Source: Arenicola marina
Taxonomy: Eukaryota > Annelida > Polychaeta > Arenicolidae
NCBI GenBank assembly: GCA_964019135.1
Contig: OZ025260.1
Location: 16,176,254 to 16,240,253, forward strand
DNA length: 64,000 nt
Direction: 5' to 3'
Positions 1 through 11,847 of this stretch are shown in pieces. Positions within the stretch are counted from its first letter, which is position 1. Every line of letters starts with the position of its first letter. The translations under genes were made by a program, and so were the position numbers. The notes beneath the pieces were generated by a model. It was not told where the DNA came from. It made no database searches and saw only the letters and a program-made list of their open reading frames with translations.

Positions 1-3000
1 AGATTTAGAACTTTACACTTCAAAATTGTTTTGTCTCTTTTCTATCTTGCTTGTGTACACTGCGTCAAATCAAATATTTTCAATTCGAGGCTTATTTAGG
101 TCACACAAGTAAATAGGTCATTGTGTATGTAGAAAATGTGCGTTTCGTCTGATAGTCACGAGAGATAAGCAGCCCTTTAATAGTAAGTTTATCCTTTTCT
201 TGTTATTCCATGGATCTAAAATTATTCCATTCTCCACTACGATCTCTTGTGTTCGTGTAAATCTTAAGGGCGTTATTTATATTTGGAAAGCGTCAGTAGC
301 CGCATAATCATGTAATTACCAAAAGTCCATAAATGCCATAGCAATGCGCATTCGATTGAGCAAACAGGACAACACTATCAAACATCTGCTCGTGACCAGT
401 GAGGATTTATTAGCTGAGCAAAGAACGACATGTAAACAGACAGGACCCATGTAACCTCCAGCCGACCACACGGAAACACAGCCCCGGCCACGACCTGGTC
501 ACACGGCAGAGTGCATGTCTCAGCATAACTTGTCGTCAGAGACTAAAGAAAGGCCTTTGACAGTTTGCCTTCCAGGCGTCCCGTTCTGCGACATCGGCGT
601 GTCTCCTCCGATATAACTCTTAAACTGCCCCCCCTCCACCCCGCAACGCAAGGCCCAACCCTCGCGTCACCCCATTTCCACCACCCACCCCCGCCCCCTC
701 ATGTCCTTCCCTGCACCATTCTCACGCCACCCCCATGTCCTGCAGCCCCCCCCCCACCCCTACGCGACCTGCGCAAACGCCGGGGGATATTCCTGTTAAG
801 TCAATATTGGTTAAAGCCACGCCAGGTTAGGTTAGGTTAGACGTTAAAAAACACGGCTTCGCCCCACGGTAGGTTCTTCCGGGCCTAAACAAAGCACCCG
901 GCTAAAGGCGGTTGAACAAATCTACCGAAAAGACATTGGATGACAATGGGCCCGACGGCTTTGCAAGTGGCTTCTATGGTTTCCGCGTGCTGCACGATAT
1001 TTCCTTCCCGCGCCTCCTCGGGCTAGGTCGGCAGGGGGCAGAGGGAGGGGAGGGGGGGGGGGGGTCAGGGGGCAGAGGTCGTTGGGAGACTAAGCAAACT
1101 ATGAACCACTTACCTCGAGGAAATACAAGCCACCTTCTGAGTTGACTGGCTGCGTTGGGGACGGGGGGCTTCGCGACCCAACCACAAGCCATGCGGACCT
1201 CCCTTTGTCACGCCGAGTGGGTATGTTCATGCAAATCGATTGCTCCGGAGAATCGCCTCCAATACTCCATCTCAGTTTAACTATTACAGATATATGGCTT
1301 TCGCATATAACACGGCTTGAGAGTGGGACGGCCATGAGGGACGGCCACAACGATATATTAAAGGCGACAGCACCATTTAAACCACTATAAGCTATACATG
1401 TATTAAATGTCACGACCTCCAAGTGACCTTTCATGTCCGGTATTGCCTACTCCAACGATTGGCTATATGTCCACCAAAGCCCGTAATCCATGCTGCAACC
1501 TCGCAGCCATTGTTTTAGCTTATTTATGTGATATGTACTTTACCTGGACAACAATATGGCACTTGATAAAACAGAGGCGTAACCTGTAACCACATGAAGG
1601 CGATATAAGAAGGCCATTCCTTCACGTACTCTGTATAATACTCCTACTTCCCACGTTTCACCTCTAAACCACACAAAGCTGGCCCAATACCGGCCACAAA
1701 CCTTCGCCAGATGAGATCAAAACACACAACTTTATGAGCGTTAAATAGGCCTGGATTGGCTGTTCAAAGCCCGACAATGTCGGAGGGTGTCAACAGAACT
1801 GACACATTAGAATGTAGAGGTGAGTCCCATGGGCTGCGTGAACACGTGGCTTAAAATAGTGTGTTGGGATACCGATAGAGGGTTCACGTGGGTAGCTGGG
1901 AGGAGAAAGGGAGTTAGGGGGGGAGGGGTGTGCAGTGGGGGTGAAGTAGGTGGGGGGGGCGTACGTTATGTGGTCGGGAGCGAGCAGGGTAAAAGAGGGT
2001 CAGGGGCAAAGGGGCGGGCGGGGGAGGGGTTTGCCAGAGGGTGAGATGAGAGGAGGGCGGCTGTCACAAAATACTAATAGTCCATTTAGACATTATACAG
2101 GATTTAGAACCCCACTCTTGTGAATACTCCAAGACTACGGACCATCTGATAACGCAATCGTGGCGGCATCAGCGCGAATGTAAAAATATACCCCACGTTA
2201 TGACATTTCTAACATGTCACGCTTGTTTCAATTTCGACGAAGTAATTTGTGCTTCTCTCCCAGCTGTTTTATTCTTGCACAGTGATGTTGGATTCATTAA
2301 ATATGTCCCCTAACGAGGTGTGCGATGGCCTCAATATGTCATTGCTCCAAGGAAGCCTGTAGTTTTGTATAATTATTGAAGTATCGTAGAGGGACCACCT
2401 TGTCTGATCAATCACGTTTCATCATTTCATATAATTATGTTGTATGACCTTTTCAATGTATAGCGAATATCAACGATGGGTTTGACGGGCGTGTATTTAA
2501 CATAAAGGAAAGGCCAGACAGCCAGAATAATCTTCGTATGTTTGTGGGTGTATTATAACTGCCTTTTGTAATAACTTCGTACTAAAATGCAATTTTTTTT
2601 TAATCATTTATCATTGAGAGGGTCTGGGTATGATTAAACGGCTGTAACGCCGCATGACCAACTGTTCGTCAGGAGAAAATTATCCTTTATTATTCTTTAC
2701 TTGTTGTGGAGAAAAGATGAAATTTTCGACGCTTTTGCCAAGATCATCATTTGTAACTTTACAATACATTTAAATAAAAGTAGGAATATTATTAGTATTA
2801 TTATCTGATTCAAAGACTTATTTGCCTTTAATCTCATGTTTTTAAACACCATTGCTCTCCCGCATAGGAGTGAACGTTATTCCAGATATGGTGTCATGGT
2901 GGTTTTGTGGCTGTTCAGAGTCTGTGCTGCCGACAGACCCGCCCCCCCCCACCCCCCAACCCCCAAGGTTCGTTTGACAGTCACAACGTCGCGATTCGAC

Positions 3001-3324
3001 CTCCAGAGTTACATTAGTACCTCGTAAAATAACATATGATGAGGTTTTGTCCCAGAGATGTGCGGGTGGAAGTCTGATTAAAAACCTCATCCCTTCTAGC
3101 CCAGCGGAAGATACCACAAACCTCACTCCGCCGGGTTTATCCACCACGACCCGCCACCCGCCCTCCCAGCCGTCAACCCACCCTCCCAGCCACCAACCCA
3201 CCCTCCTGGCCACCCACCCGATCACCTACCCGCAACCCCCCGCCGCCCTTGAACCTCACCCCCGCCCCCCGCCCCCTCGCAAACCGCCCCCCGCCCCCTC
3301 CCAACCCGTCCCCCGTCCCCCAGC
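1..3324. other. Left flank, no recognisable gene
   Basis: No exon or ORF here resembles a protein I know. The stretch alternates ordinary AT-rich DNA (1-560, 2,060-2,830) with strongly skewed tracts: C-rich about 625-770, G-rich about 1,035-1,070 and 1,905-2,040, a C-run near 2,940-2,965, and C-rich from about 3,140 on. The ORFs of 60-130 codons in these tracts are proline- or glycine-rich products of base composition. Nothing in it recurs in the macrosatellite to the right. Confidence 0.6.
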
Positions 3325-3551
3325 CCCCCAGCCCCCAGTCGCCCCGGAGTCCCCCGGCCGCTTGGCTTGGCATATGGTTCCTGGCTGTGCGTCACCAGGA
3401 GATATAACCGTATCCACCACGGCCTCCTTCTCGGCCTCTTCACTGGGGTGTAAAAGGGGTAAATTAATGCGCGAGGGTCACAGGACTCATTCCACACGCG
3501 CCATCGTTGTGCAGCCAAAATGAGGTGAGGTGGACATGACTGGCATCTCAA

Positions 3552-3575
3552 GTCACGTGACGGACATCACGTGAC
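3552..3575. promoter_or_regulatory. Paired CACGTG palindromes (copy A)
   Basis: Two E-boxes lie 14 bases apart, start to start: GTCACGTGAC at 3,552-3,561 and ATCACGTGAC at 3,566-3,575. The first matches the consensus bound by MiT/TFE and USF-type bHLH-zip factors. Whether they act as regulatory sites is inference, since no adjacent gene was found. Confidence 0.3.
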
Positions 3576-4134
3576 ATAGACCAGGCCATAGGAGTGGCGT
3601 CCTGGTCGGGGGGAGGGGGGGAGGCGGGTCACCGACACCGCGATCAATCAATGGGGTGAAATCGATGAATAACTTGGTGTTTTAAGCCAGGTTTGTGCAC
3701 ATACATAGCTTTAAACTACCTCTCAGTAAAATGAGAAGTGAATCCACGCATGAGTCGGCAGCAATCATTTACACATTCTGTGTGTGTGACTGTGTAACCC
3801 TCGTTGATTCCGTAACCGCATTCCAATACAGTCACGCCTTCGAAGTTATAATTAAAAGCAAAACGTCAATTGAATGAAACCCGTTTGTATCATCTACCCC
3901 CCAAGTAAAGTCGTTTTTCGTCAAGGCGTCATAAACTAAGTACCCATCTCAACCGGTCGATAGGATGTGGGTATCTTGAACAAAGTGGAAGGGTCATAAA
4001 AAACGAGATTAACGGATAATTTAATTCATACAGGAAAGCAAAGCCCATCATGAATAAGATCTGACAAGCAACTTGCGTAATCTCTTCCGGCTGAGAAGGG
4101 TTCTCTAGCGATGATATATCATGCGCAACGCCGT

Positions 4135-4397
4135 GTGTTCCCCCTCCCCCTCCCCCTCACCTCCCCATCCCCCTTACCATCCCCTAACCCCCCCCCCTTA
4201 CCATCCCCTAAGCCCCCCCCTTACCTCCCCTTCACCTTCCACTCACCTCCGCCTCCCTTCCCCTCACCTTCTGCACCCTCTCACCACCTCTCACCTTCCC
4301 TTCCCCCTCCCCTCTCTCCCCCCCCACCTTCCCTCCCCCCCCTCTCCATCACCTCCCCTCCCCCTTCCGCTCCCTATCCAAGCCACCCTCTCCCAGA
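4135..4397. repeat. Polypyrimidine tract (copy A)
   Basis: About 260 bases are nearly pure C/T on the plus strand, made of irregular ccctcc and cacctcccc words. Long homopurine-homopyrimidine tracts with partial mirror symmetry can form triplex (H-DNA). The proline/serine-rich ORFs across it are composition artefacts. Confidence 0.8.
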
Positions 4398-5421
4398 CGT
4401 GTGATGGAAGGCCGATCACGTGAGGTGGAGCCAGACATATATTGTCGCCTTGGCGTGGGACGGCGGTCCGTGTATGAGGGACAGAGCCGGAGACCCAGAG
4501 GAGATGCTCGCGTCATCCCGGGTCGGCCACCTTATTTCGCACTTGGCTTCAAATAACCCGAAAGTCGGCTCCACTCCGGAAGTAACGGCCGCTAAGTGGC
4601 AGGTCTATGGAGGGCGATAATACAAGAATGACAATAGAAGGGTGGAGTATCGCCGGTCTGTTGGTTAGAGCCCGGTGGAACGGTCGGCTTTTTGACCCCA
4701 TCCGCCGATAGCCATCGACCGCTGTGACCAGAAAGTGAGCTTCCGGTGCAATTCCGACAGCTAATTTCTTCTCGCGTTAAATTGCGTTGACGTCTTTGAT
4801 GTTATCAGCGTGTGGCATGAAATGACGCACTGGGGAATGTATAGTGCCGTATTAATGTGAAGTGGGGTTAAATGTGTCTCTGTAACTGTACATCATACAG
4901 AAATAAAACTTCAAAACATCCCGATCCCATATCGACGCTATGGAAAACTATATAGACCTATATATCATCTCTTGATCTTTGTATCCCATGCCTGTATTAA
5001 AGAAGTGAATACTTCCTTGTATGTGTCTCACAATATTAATAACAAACGAACAGTTTATTGCACAATCTTTGTAAAACCCGTCAACTCGTCTGGCAATATA
5101 TAGGCTGGTGGTCATACTATCTTGGGCCTGGTTTCCGACTAAAGCCTCTGTCTCTTCATGAGAGCCACACAGTTGAGCGGCCCCCGTCCCCCATCCCCCA
5201 GCCCCCAGTCGCCCCGGAGTCCCCCGGCCGCTTGGCTTGGCATATGGTTCCTGGCTGTGCGTCACCAGGAGATATAACCGTATCCACCACGGCCTCCTTC
5301 TCAGCCTCTTCACTGGGGTGTAAAAGGGGTAAATTAATGCGCGAGGGTCACAGGACTCATTCCACACGCGCCATCGTTGTGCAGCCAAAATGAGGTGAGG
5401 TGGACATGACTGGCATCTCAA

Positions 5422-5445
5422 GTCACGTGACGGACATCACGTGAC
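5422..5445. promoter_or_regulatory. Paired CACGTG palindromes (copy B)
   Basis: Same two sites as at 3,552-3,575, unchanged in the second copy of the tandem duplication. Their preservation may simply reflect the high overall similarity of the copies around this point. Confidence 0.3.
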
Positions 5446-6018
5446 ATAGACCAGGCCATATGGGTGGCGTCCTGGTCGGGGGGAGGGGGGGGGGGGGAGG
5501 GGGGTCACGGACACCGCAATCAATCAATGGGGTGGAATCGATGAATACATTGGTGTTTTAAGCCAGGTTTGTGCACATACATAGCTTTAAACTACCTCTC
5601 GGTATAATGAGAAGTGAATCCACGCATGAGTCGGCAGCAATCATTTACACATTCTGTGTGTGTGACTGTGTAACCCTCGTTGATTTTATAACCGCATTCC
5701 ATTACAGTCACGCCTACGAATCGGTAATTAGAAACAAAAAGTCAATTAAATCAAACCCGTTTGTATCATCTATCCACCAAGTAAATTTTATTGTTTTCGT
5801 CAAGGCGTCATGAACTAAGTTTCCATCTCAACCGGTCGATAGAATGTGGTTATCTTGAATTAAAGCGTCGTAAAAAATAGGGATGATAGCGATTAACGGA
5901 TAGCTTAATTCATACAGGAAAGCAACGCCCATCATGAATAAGACCTGACGCGCAACTGGCGTAATCTCTTCCGGCTGAGAAGGGTTCTCTAGCGATGATA
6001 TATCATGCGCAACGCCGT

Positions 6019-6306
6019 GTGTTCCCCCTCCCCCTCCCCCTCACCTCCCCATCCCCCTTACCTTCCCCTAACTCCCCCCCCCCTTACCTCCCCCTCACCT
6101 TCCCCTCTTCTCCGCATCACCTTCCCCTCACCTCCCCCTCCCTTCCCCTCACCTTCTGCACCCTCTCACCTCTCACCTTCCCTTCCCCCTCCCCTCTCCC
6201 TCTCACCATCCCTTCCCCCTCCCCTCTCCCCCTGAAATTCCCCTCCCCTCCCCTTCTCAGTCATTCTCCCTCCGCCTCCCCCTCTCCACCCAAGCCACCC
6301 TCTCCC
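6019..6306. repeat. Polypyrimidine tract (copy B)
   Basis: Counterpart of 4,135-4,397 in the second tandem copy. It differs in internal word order and length, as expected of a slippage-prone C/T tract. Confidence 0.8.
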
Positions 6307-7167
6307 AGACGTGTGATGAAAGGCCGATCACGTGAGGTGGAGCCAGACATATATTGTCGCCTTGGCGTGGGACGGCGGACCGTGTATGAGGGACAGAGCC
6401 GGAGACCCAGAGGACATGCTCGCGTCATCCCGGGTCGGCCACCTTATTTCGCAATTGGCTTCAAATAACCCGAAAGTCGGCTCCACTCCGGAAGTAACGG
6501 CCGCTAAGTGGCAGGTCTATGGAGGGCGATAATACAGGAATGACAATAGAAGGGTGGAGTATCGCCGGTCTGTTGGTGAGAGCCCGGTCGAACGGTCGGC
6601 CTTTTGACCCCATCCGCCGATAGCCATCGACCGCTGTGATCAGAAAGTGAGCTCCGGTGCAATACCGACAGCAAATTCTTCTCGCGTTAAATTGCGTTAA
6701 AGTCTTTGATGTTATCAGCGTGTAGCATGAAATGACGCACTGGGGAATGTATAGTGCGGTATTAATATGAAGTGGGGTTAAATGTGTCTCTGTAACTGTA
6801 CATCATACAGAAATAAAGCTTCAAAACATCCCGATCCGATATCGACGCTATGGAAAATATATAGACCTATATATCATCTCTTGATCTTTGTATCCCATGC
6901 CTGTATTAAAGAAGTGGATACTTCCTTGTATGTGTCTCACAATATTAATAACAAACGAACGGTTTATTGCACAATCTTTGTAAAACCCGTCAACTCGTCT
7001 GGCAATATATAGGCTGGTGGTCATACTATCTTGGGCCTGGTTTCCGAGTAAAGCCTCTGTCTCTTCATGAGAGCCACACAGTTGAGCGGTTGCGGGATTA
7101 TTTCTGATTTGGCAGTGTATGAGACAAAAAGCTCACCAATAATAGAATTGCTTGCGTCTTTGGCAGG

Positions 7168-7330
7168 GTGTGGAAGGGTGGGGGGGGGGAGAAGGCTGGG
7201 CGGGGGCGGGGCGGGATAGAAGGCTGGGCGGGGCGTGATAGAAGGCAGGGCGGGGCGGGTGCGGGGGTGGGAGAGAATGCTGGGCGGGGGCGGGGGCGGG
7301 GTGGGAGGAAAGGCTGTGCGAGGCGGGGAG
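7168..7330. repeat. G-rich degenerate minisatellite
   Basis: Plus-strand G-rich stretch of irregular repeats built from words such as ggctgggcgggg and gatagaaggc. Many closely spaced runs of three or more G make G-quadruplex formation plausible. The GGGCGG words look like Sp1 boxes but are probably incidental to the repeat. Confidence 0.6.
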
Positions 7331-9239
7331 CCGGGTCGATGTTGATTAACTGATGAGTAACGTCGTCCGTGACGTTGTGGGCAGAACACATAACTAAACT
7401 ATAATTGCCTTCATGTGCGTTCTTCCAAATCATTAGTACGTTACAACAGGTTCAATTACCAGCGGTATGTTTGCATGAAAAGCGTTTTATCTGAATACAA
7501 AACCCAGTGATGCAGGTATTTATAATAATCCTTAATTGGAAGTTTATCTTCCTCCATTAGTAGCACTGCCTGTCCGTGTGTCAGAGTGCTGGGGCAATGA
7601 TTAACCAAGTAATGCTGTAGGTGACTCTGTAAAGGCGTTTTGTAGAAAACATTACCCCCCCCCTCCCTCCCCACCCACACACAAACCTGTTGTATTGCTC
7701 CCACACACATTCTGGATAATACGGCTGCTTGGGATTCCCACCGTAATCAGTGGTGATGGCGCTGGCTTCTGAATCTAATGTCAACGGAGCAGAAACAAAT
7801 GCACTTCATTCGGTAGGTATAATTCAGATTCTGTCCATTGAAAGGACATGTAAATCTAATTACGATGGTCCATGACTAGGCCATGTGTGTACAAAGCTGG
7901 CCTAAAGCACCCATTCATTGGTATGATGTGCCTGAAGTGTATGACGGGGAACGTAACTATTGGCACCACACGTGTTGTTTTTGTAACCCGCCCCCGCCCC
8001 CTCTCTTACCCACACGACCAATTATGTACATAGTGAAGTATGTGCCCTTCATTGTTATAAATACACTCGAAATCATACGACCTTTACCGCAGACTGCTTC
8101 TAACAGGCAAGAGATGTGTGATCAAGGGAAGTTCTCTGACCACTTCGTCATTCTAACGACGGCGAGGAGAGCCACTTGAGGAAATGTCAGTGTGCCACCA
8201 GGACCGGCCAGAGGTAAACAGGCGGACCTGTCCTACCTTCCGTTACGGTGGGACGGTGGGCAAACTGGGGGATGCCTTCCCATAATTAGAGTAAGACCGA
8301 GAAGGACAGTTCATGGTTCTGGCTGGAGTGACCATAGAAGAGTCGCTGTACTGTAGTAAACCAATAAGTGAAGTAGCAACCATTGTCTCACATTACGCGG
8401 TGTGTGAGACACTCGCCCACAATGGGAATGCTTTCCAATTCGTTTTAATAAGCATTACAACTGTACCACTGCCAGACAGTGTGCAAAACAAGTTCATCTC
8501 ATAGACATTAGTGATACACATTGACAAGATCCTGGCTGCTCCCTTGTTGGAAACTATTCGACTTACTGAAGAGAGGAATGTCCATTGCCATACATCGTTC
8601 TTTCTCTTTTCCATCATTTGTTTCGCTATCTGCAGGGGAGAAAGATTAAAATATTACCAACAAATTAACATGTGAAACTCGCAACAGTTTAAGTCGCCTT
8701 TCTTGTCTCAAGAAAGAATGTTCGCGTTTGTTCTGTGACAATTTTTGACTATTCTATTTGATCGGTTTTATATTGTTGCCTTTCCATTTTCATATTCTTT
8801 CCCAGTGGTACGAGTCTCCTTGCTGTCTGTATGACCTCCAGTGTCAAGGTCACTCTTGGCTGAGAGTGTGTCCGACCACGAGTGATCCTGTGTACCAAGG
8901 GGGTCCGGCGGGGGAGGGGAGGGGAGGGCTGGGGCGCAGGAGCGGACGCCGGGGGAGGCGGTGAAGGGGGTGACGGAGGGGGCGGGGGGTGGTTGAGGAC
9001 TGAACGAACCTTGATGGGGTCAGTGGGTCGGTTTCCTGGCCACACAGAACAAAGTTAGCAGAGTAGATTGATTGGAAGCGTGGCGCAGGAAGATTGGTTT
9101 GGACAGGACGCTTAACGGCAGCTAGAATTCTTCGCCACTCGCCCGGCAAATGCTTCAGAGCCAAAGACGGCGTGGCCAAAGTAAATCTAAGGACTCCCGC
9201 GGAGGGGAGAAAGGGGGCATTGCCTCAAGGGCTAGAGGG
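7331..9239. other. Left flank up to the macrosatellite, no recognisable gene
   Basis: No gene recognised. It contains a C-run at about 7,654-7,680, a C-rich patch at about 7,985-8,010, and a G-rich tract at about 8,905-9,000. A minus-strand ORF of 109 codons at 8,850-9,179 reads into the G-rich tract and is proline-rich there; its first 50 residues resemble nothing I know. The boundary with the first M1 array is abrupt at about 9,240. No M3 repeat precedes it, unlike the other M1 arrays. Confidence 0.5.
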
Positions 9240-10704
9240 ACCTTGAGGTCACAGCGGTGGCGTGGTGAGGGGTGGTAGCTATAGCCCAGGTCCGCTTCAG
9301 ATAGCCTCCAGAACCTTGAGGACACAGTGGTGGCGTGGTGAGGGGTGGTAGGTATAGCCCAGGTCCGCTTCAGATAGCCTCCAGAACCTTGAGGTAACAG
9401 CGGTGGCGTGATGAGGGGCGGTAGCTATAGCCCAGGTCCGCTTCAGATAGCCTCCAGAACCTTGAGGACACAGTGGTGGCGTGGTGAGGGGTGGTAGCTA
9501 TAGCCCAGGTCCGCTTCAGATAGCCTCCAGAACCTTGAGGTCACAGCGGTGGCGTGGTGAGGGGTGGTAGCTATAGCCCGGGTCCGCTTGAGATAGCCTC
9601 CAGAACCTTGAGGACACCGCGGTGGCGTGGTGAGGGGTGGTAGCTATAGCCCGGGTCCGCTTGAGATAGCCTCCAGAACCTTGAGGACACCACGGTGGCG
9701 TGGTGAGGGGTGGTAGCTTTAGCCCGGGTCCGCTTGAGATAGCCTCCAGAACCTTGAGGACACCGCGGTGGCGTGGTGAGGGGTGGTAGCTATAGCCCGG
9801 GTCCGCTTGAGATAGCCTCCAGAACCTTGAGGACACCGCGGTGGCGTGGTGAGGGGTGGTAGCTATAGCCCGGGTCCGCTTGAGATAGCCTCCAGAACCT
9901 TGAGGACACCACGGTGGCGTGGTGAGGGGTGGTAGCTTTAGCCCGGGTCCGCTTGAGATAGCCTCCAGAACCTTGAGGACACCGCGGTGGCGTGGTGAGG
10001 GGTGGTAGCTATAGCCCGGGTCCGCTTGAGATAGCCTCCAGAACCTTGAGGACACCGCGGTGGCGTGGTGAGGGGTGGTAGCTATAGCCCGGGTCCGCTT
10101 GAGATAGCCTCCAGAACCTTGAGGACACCACGGTGGCGTGGTGAGGGGTGGTAGCTTTAGCCCGGGTCCGCTTGAGATAGCCTCCAGAACCTTGGGGACA
10201 CCGCGGTGGCGTGGTGAGGGGTGGTAGCTATAGCCCGGGTCCGCTTCAGATAGCCTCCAGAACCTTGAGGACACCGCGGTGGTGTGGTGAAGGATGGTAG
10301 CTATAGCCCGGGTCCGCTTGAGATAGCCTCCAGAAGCTTGAGGACACCGCGGTGGCGTGGTGAAGGATGGCAGCTATAGCCCGGGTCCGCTTCAGATAGC
10401 CTCCAGAACCTTGAGGACACCGCGGTGGCGTGGTGAAGGATGGTAGCTATAGCCCGGGTCCGCTTCAGATAGCCTCCAGAACCTTGAGGACACCGCGGTG
10501 GCGTGGTGAAGGATGGTAGCTATAGCCCGGGTCCGCTTCAGATAGCCTCTAGAACCTTGAGGACACCGCGGTGGCGTGGTGAAGGATGGTAGCTATAGCC
10601 CGGGTCCGCTTCAGATATCCTCTAGAACCTTGAGGACACCGCGGTGGCGTGGTGAAGGATGGTAGCTATAGCCCGGGTCCGCTTCAGATAGCCTCCAGAA
10701 CCTT
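9240..10704. repeat. M1 minisatellite array, unit 1 (73-bp monomer, about 20 copies)
   Basis: The monomer is 73 bp. It contains the words ccagaaccttgagg, the palindrome caccgcggtg, ggtagctatagccc and gggtccgcttcagatag. This is the leftmost array and marks the left edge of the amplified domain. From about 9,590 to 10,190 the monomers form a 219-bp higher-order repeat (three monomers), recognisable by the variant ccacggtgg plus gctttagcc at 9,689, 9,908 and 10,127. Because 73 is not divisible by three and the minus strand lacks stops, a 252-codon ORF runs through it (9,516-10,274); this is not a gene. Confidence 0.97.
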
Positions 10705-11835
10705 TACCATAGCCTGGAATAGTAACATCCCACACCAAACCAAGGAAATGAGGAAATCATGTTCGATGGTCTAAGAAATCACAACACGCCATGCCATAGC
10801 CAACAACATAAGGACACGCTATTCGATTCCCAAGGTCACATGAACACGCCATTCCATATCCAAGGTCATGAGTACACGCCACTGGCCACGTGGCAGCGCT
10901 ACAGAGCGGTCTATTAGAGTTGACTACCAACCACCTAGGACGGTGTGTCCGGCCACCCAGCTGTCCCCAGCCTGGGGCCCCCCGTCCGCCCCTCGAGGGG
11001 TGGAGCCCCACCTGGGTACCCCCACCCCACCGGTCGCCATGGACACACTCACGCAGACACAACCACCCATGATGAGAAGGGAAATTGAATACGAACGAGA
11101 GATCTGCCAGCTCCGCCAGATGCAATCCCGTTTGTTGTCTACCGAAAGCGCCGCCGGTCTAATAACGCACCGTGTCTTCATAGCCGCTGTACCGACTCCC
11201 CCCCCCACCCCAATTCCCCCGCCCAACCCAGCCTTCCACCCCCAAGCGATTTACCCATCACCACCCACCGCACCTCGCCCCGCTCCCTGCCCCCGCCTCT
11301 AGTCTTTGTCATGATGGCCGTCTCCTGTCATCAAGTTACAGAGTGCCGGGATGTTCCTCCGTGATAATGGAAAACATCATTGTGCCAGGATAGCTCACGT
11401 GCTACTTTCGCCTGGCAATTATTGCAATAATCGTGATGGCGTGGGAAATAGATGATATGCCACGAGGCGTTAGGAGGGGTTTGGGTGCACACACTACTGT
11501 CGTTCCCGGAGAGGTGGATCAATGGGATAGGGTTTTATGCCATATTTATGCACACATGGGCCAAAGCGGGCCAGAGAACCCCCGGGACGATGAGATGACA
11601 GAATACGGGCAGAATTGACATCAAGCATGGCGAGGCATCAGGGGAGCAAACTGTGGGCAGCCACAAACAGTGCCTTTGTGTGATTTCAGAATTCATTGTT
11701 TTGCAAAAATGTATCATTACCATTATCATACCTATTATTATCAATATTGCAATAAAAGTTAGTTTGGATAGTAAAGAGGGAGAGAAGATGCATCGGTAGG
11801 GAAGCGATAGCTCAACACTTACCCGTCCATCAATT

Positions 11836-11847
11836 TGTGACGTCACA
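11836..11847. promoter_or_regulatory. CRE palindrome TGTGACGTCACA
   Basis: Perfect 12-bp palindrome containing TGACGTCA, the CREB/ATF consensus. It is conserved at the matching position in the other three U1 copies (for example 38,247-38,254 in unit 3). A regulatory role is inference. Confidence 0.3.

Larger units (their letters stand above)
3325..5190. repeat. Tandem duplication of about 1.9 kb, copy A
   Basis: This block is repeated immediately to the right (5,195-7,090). The offset is 1,870 bases near the start (3,341 against 5,211) and about 1,911 near the end, because of indels in homopolymers and in the pyrimidine tract. Landmarks present in both copies are a pair of CACGTG palindromes, a long C/T tract, and a region ending at a segment that reads agccacacagttgagcgg. 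The copies differ by scattered substitutions and small indels, so the duplication is not very recent. No gene is recognised inside. Confidence 0.9.
5195..7090. repeat. Tandem duplication of about 1.9 kb, copy B
   Basis: Second copy of the block at 3,325-5,190, in the same orientation and directly adjacent. The junction falls in a C-rich stretch (about 5,180-5,210) that resembles the C-rich sequence left of copy A, which suggests unequal exchange between low-complexity tracts. The copy ends at about 7,090, where the sequence becomes unrelated. No gene is recognised inside. Confidence 0.9.

Noticed and set aside
824..840. Three TTAGG-type words, possible telomeric repeat
   Set aside because: Only three copies, isolated and not at a sequence end; too short to call.
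3047..3523. 158-codon proline-rich plus-strand ORF
   Set aside because: Product of a C-rich tract, overlapped by an equally long glycine-rich ORF on the other strand; part of it recurs in the tandem copy only because the DNA is duplicated.
4420..4620. 66-codon ORF duplicated at 6,332-6,532
   Set aside because: Between the copies I see two replacement changes and one silent change, no splice or promoter context and no known homologue. Conservation is explained by the tandem duplication.
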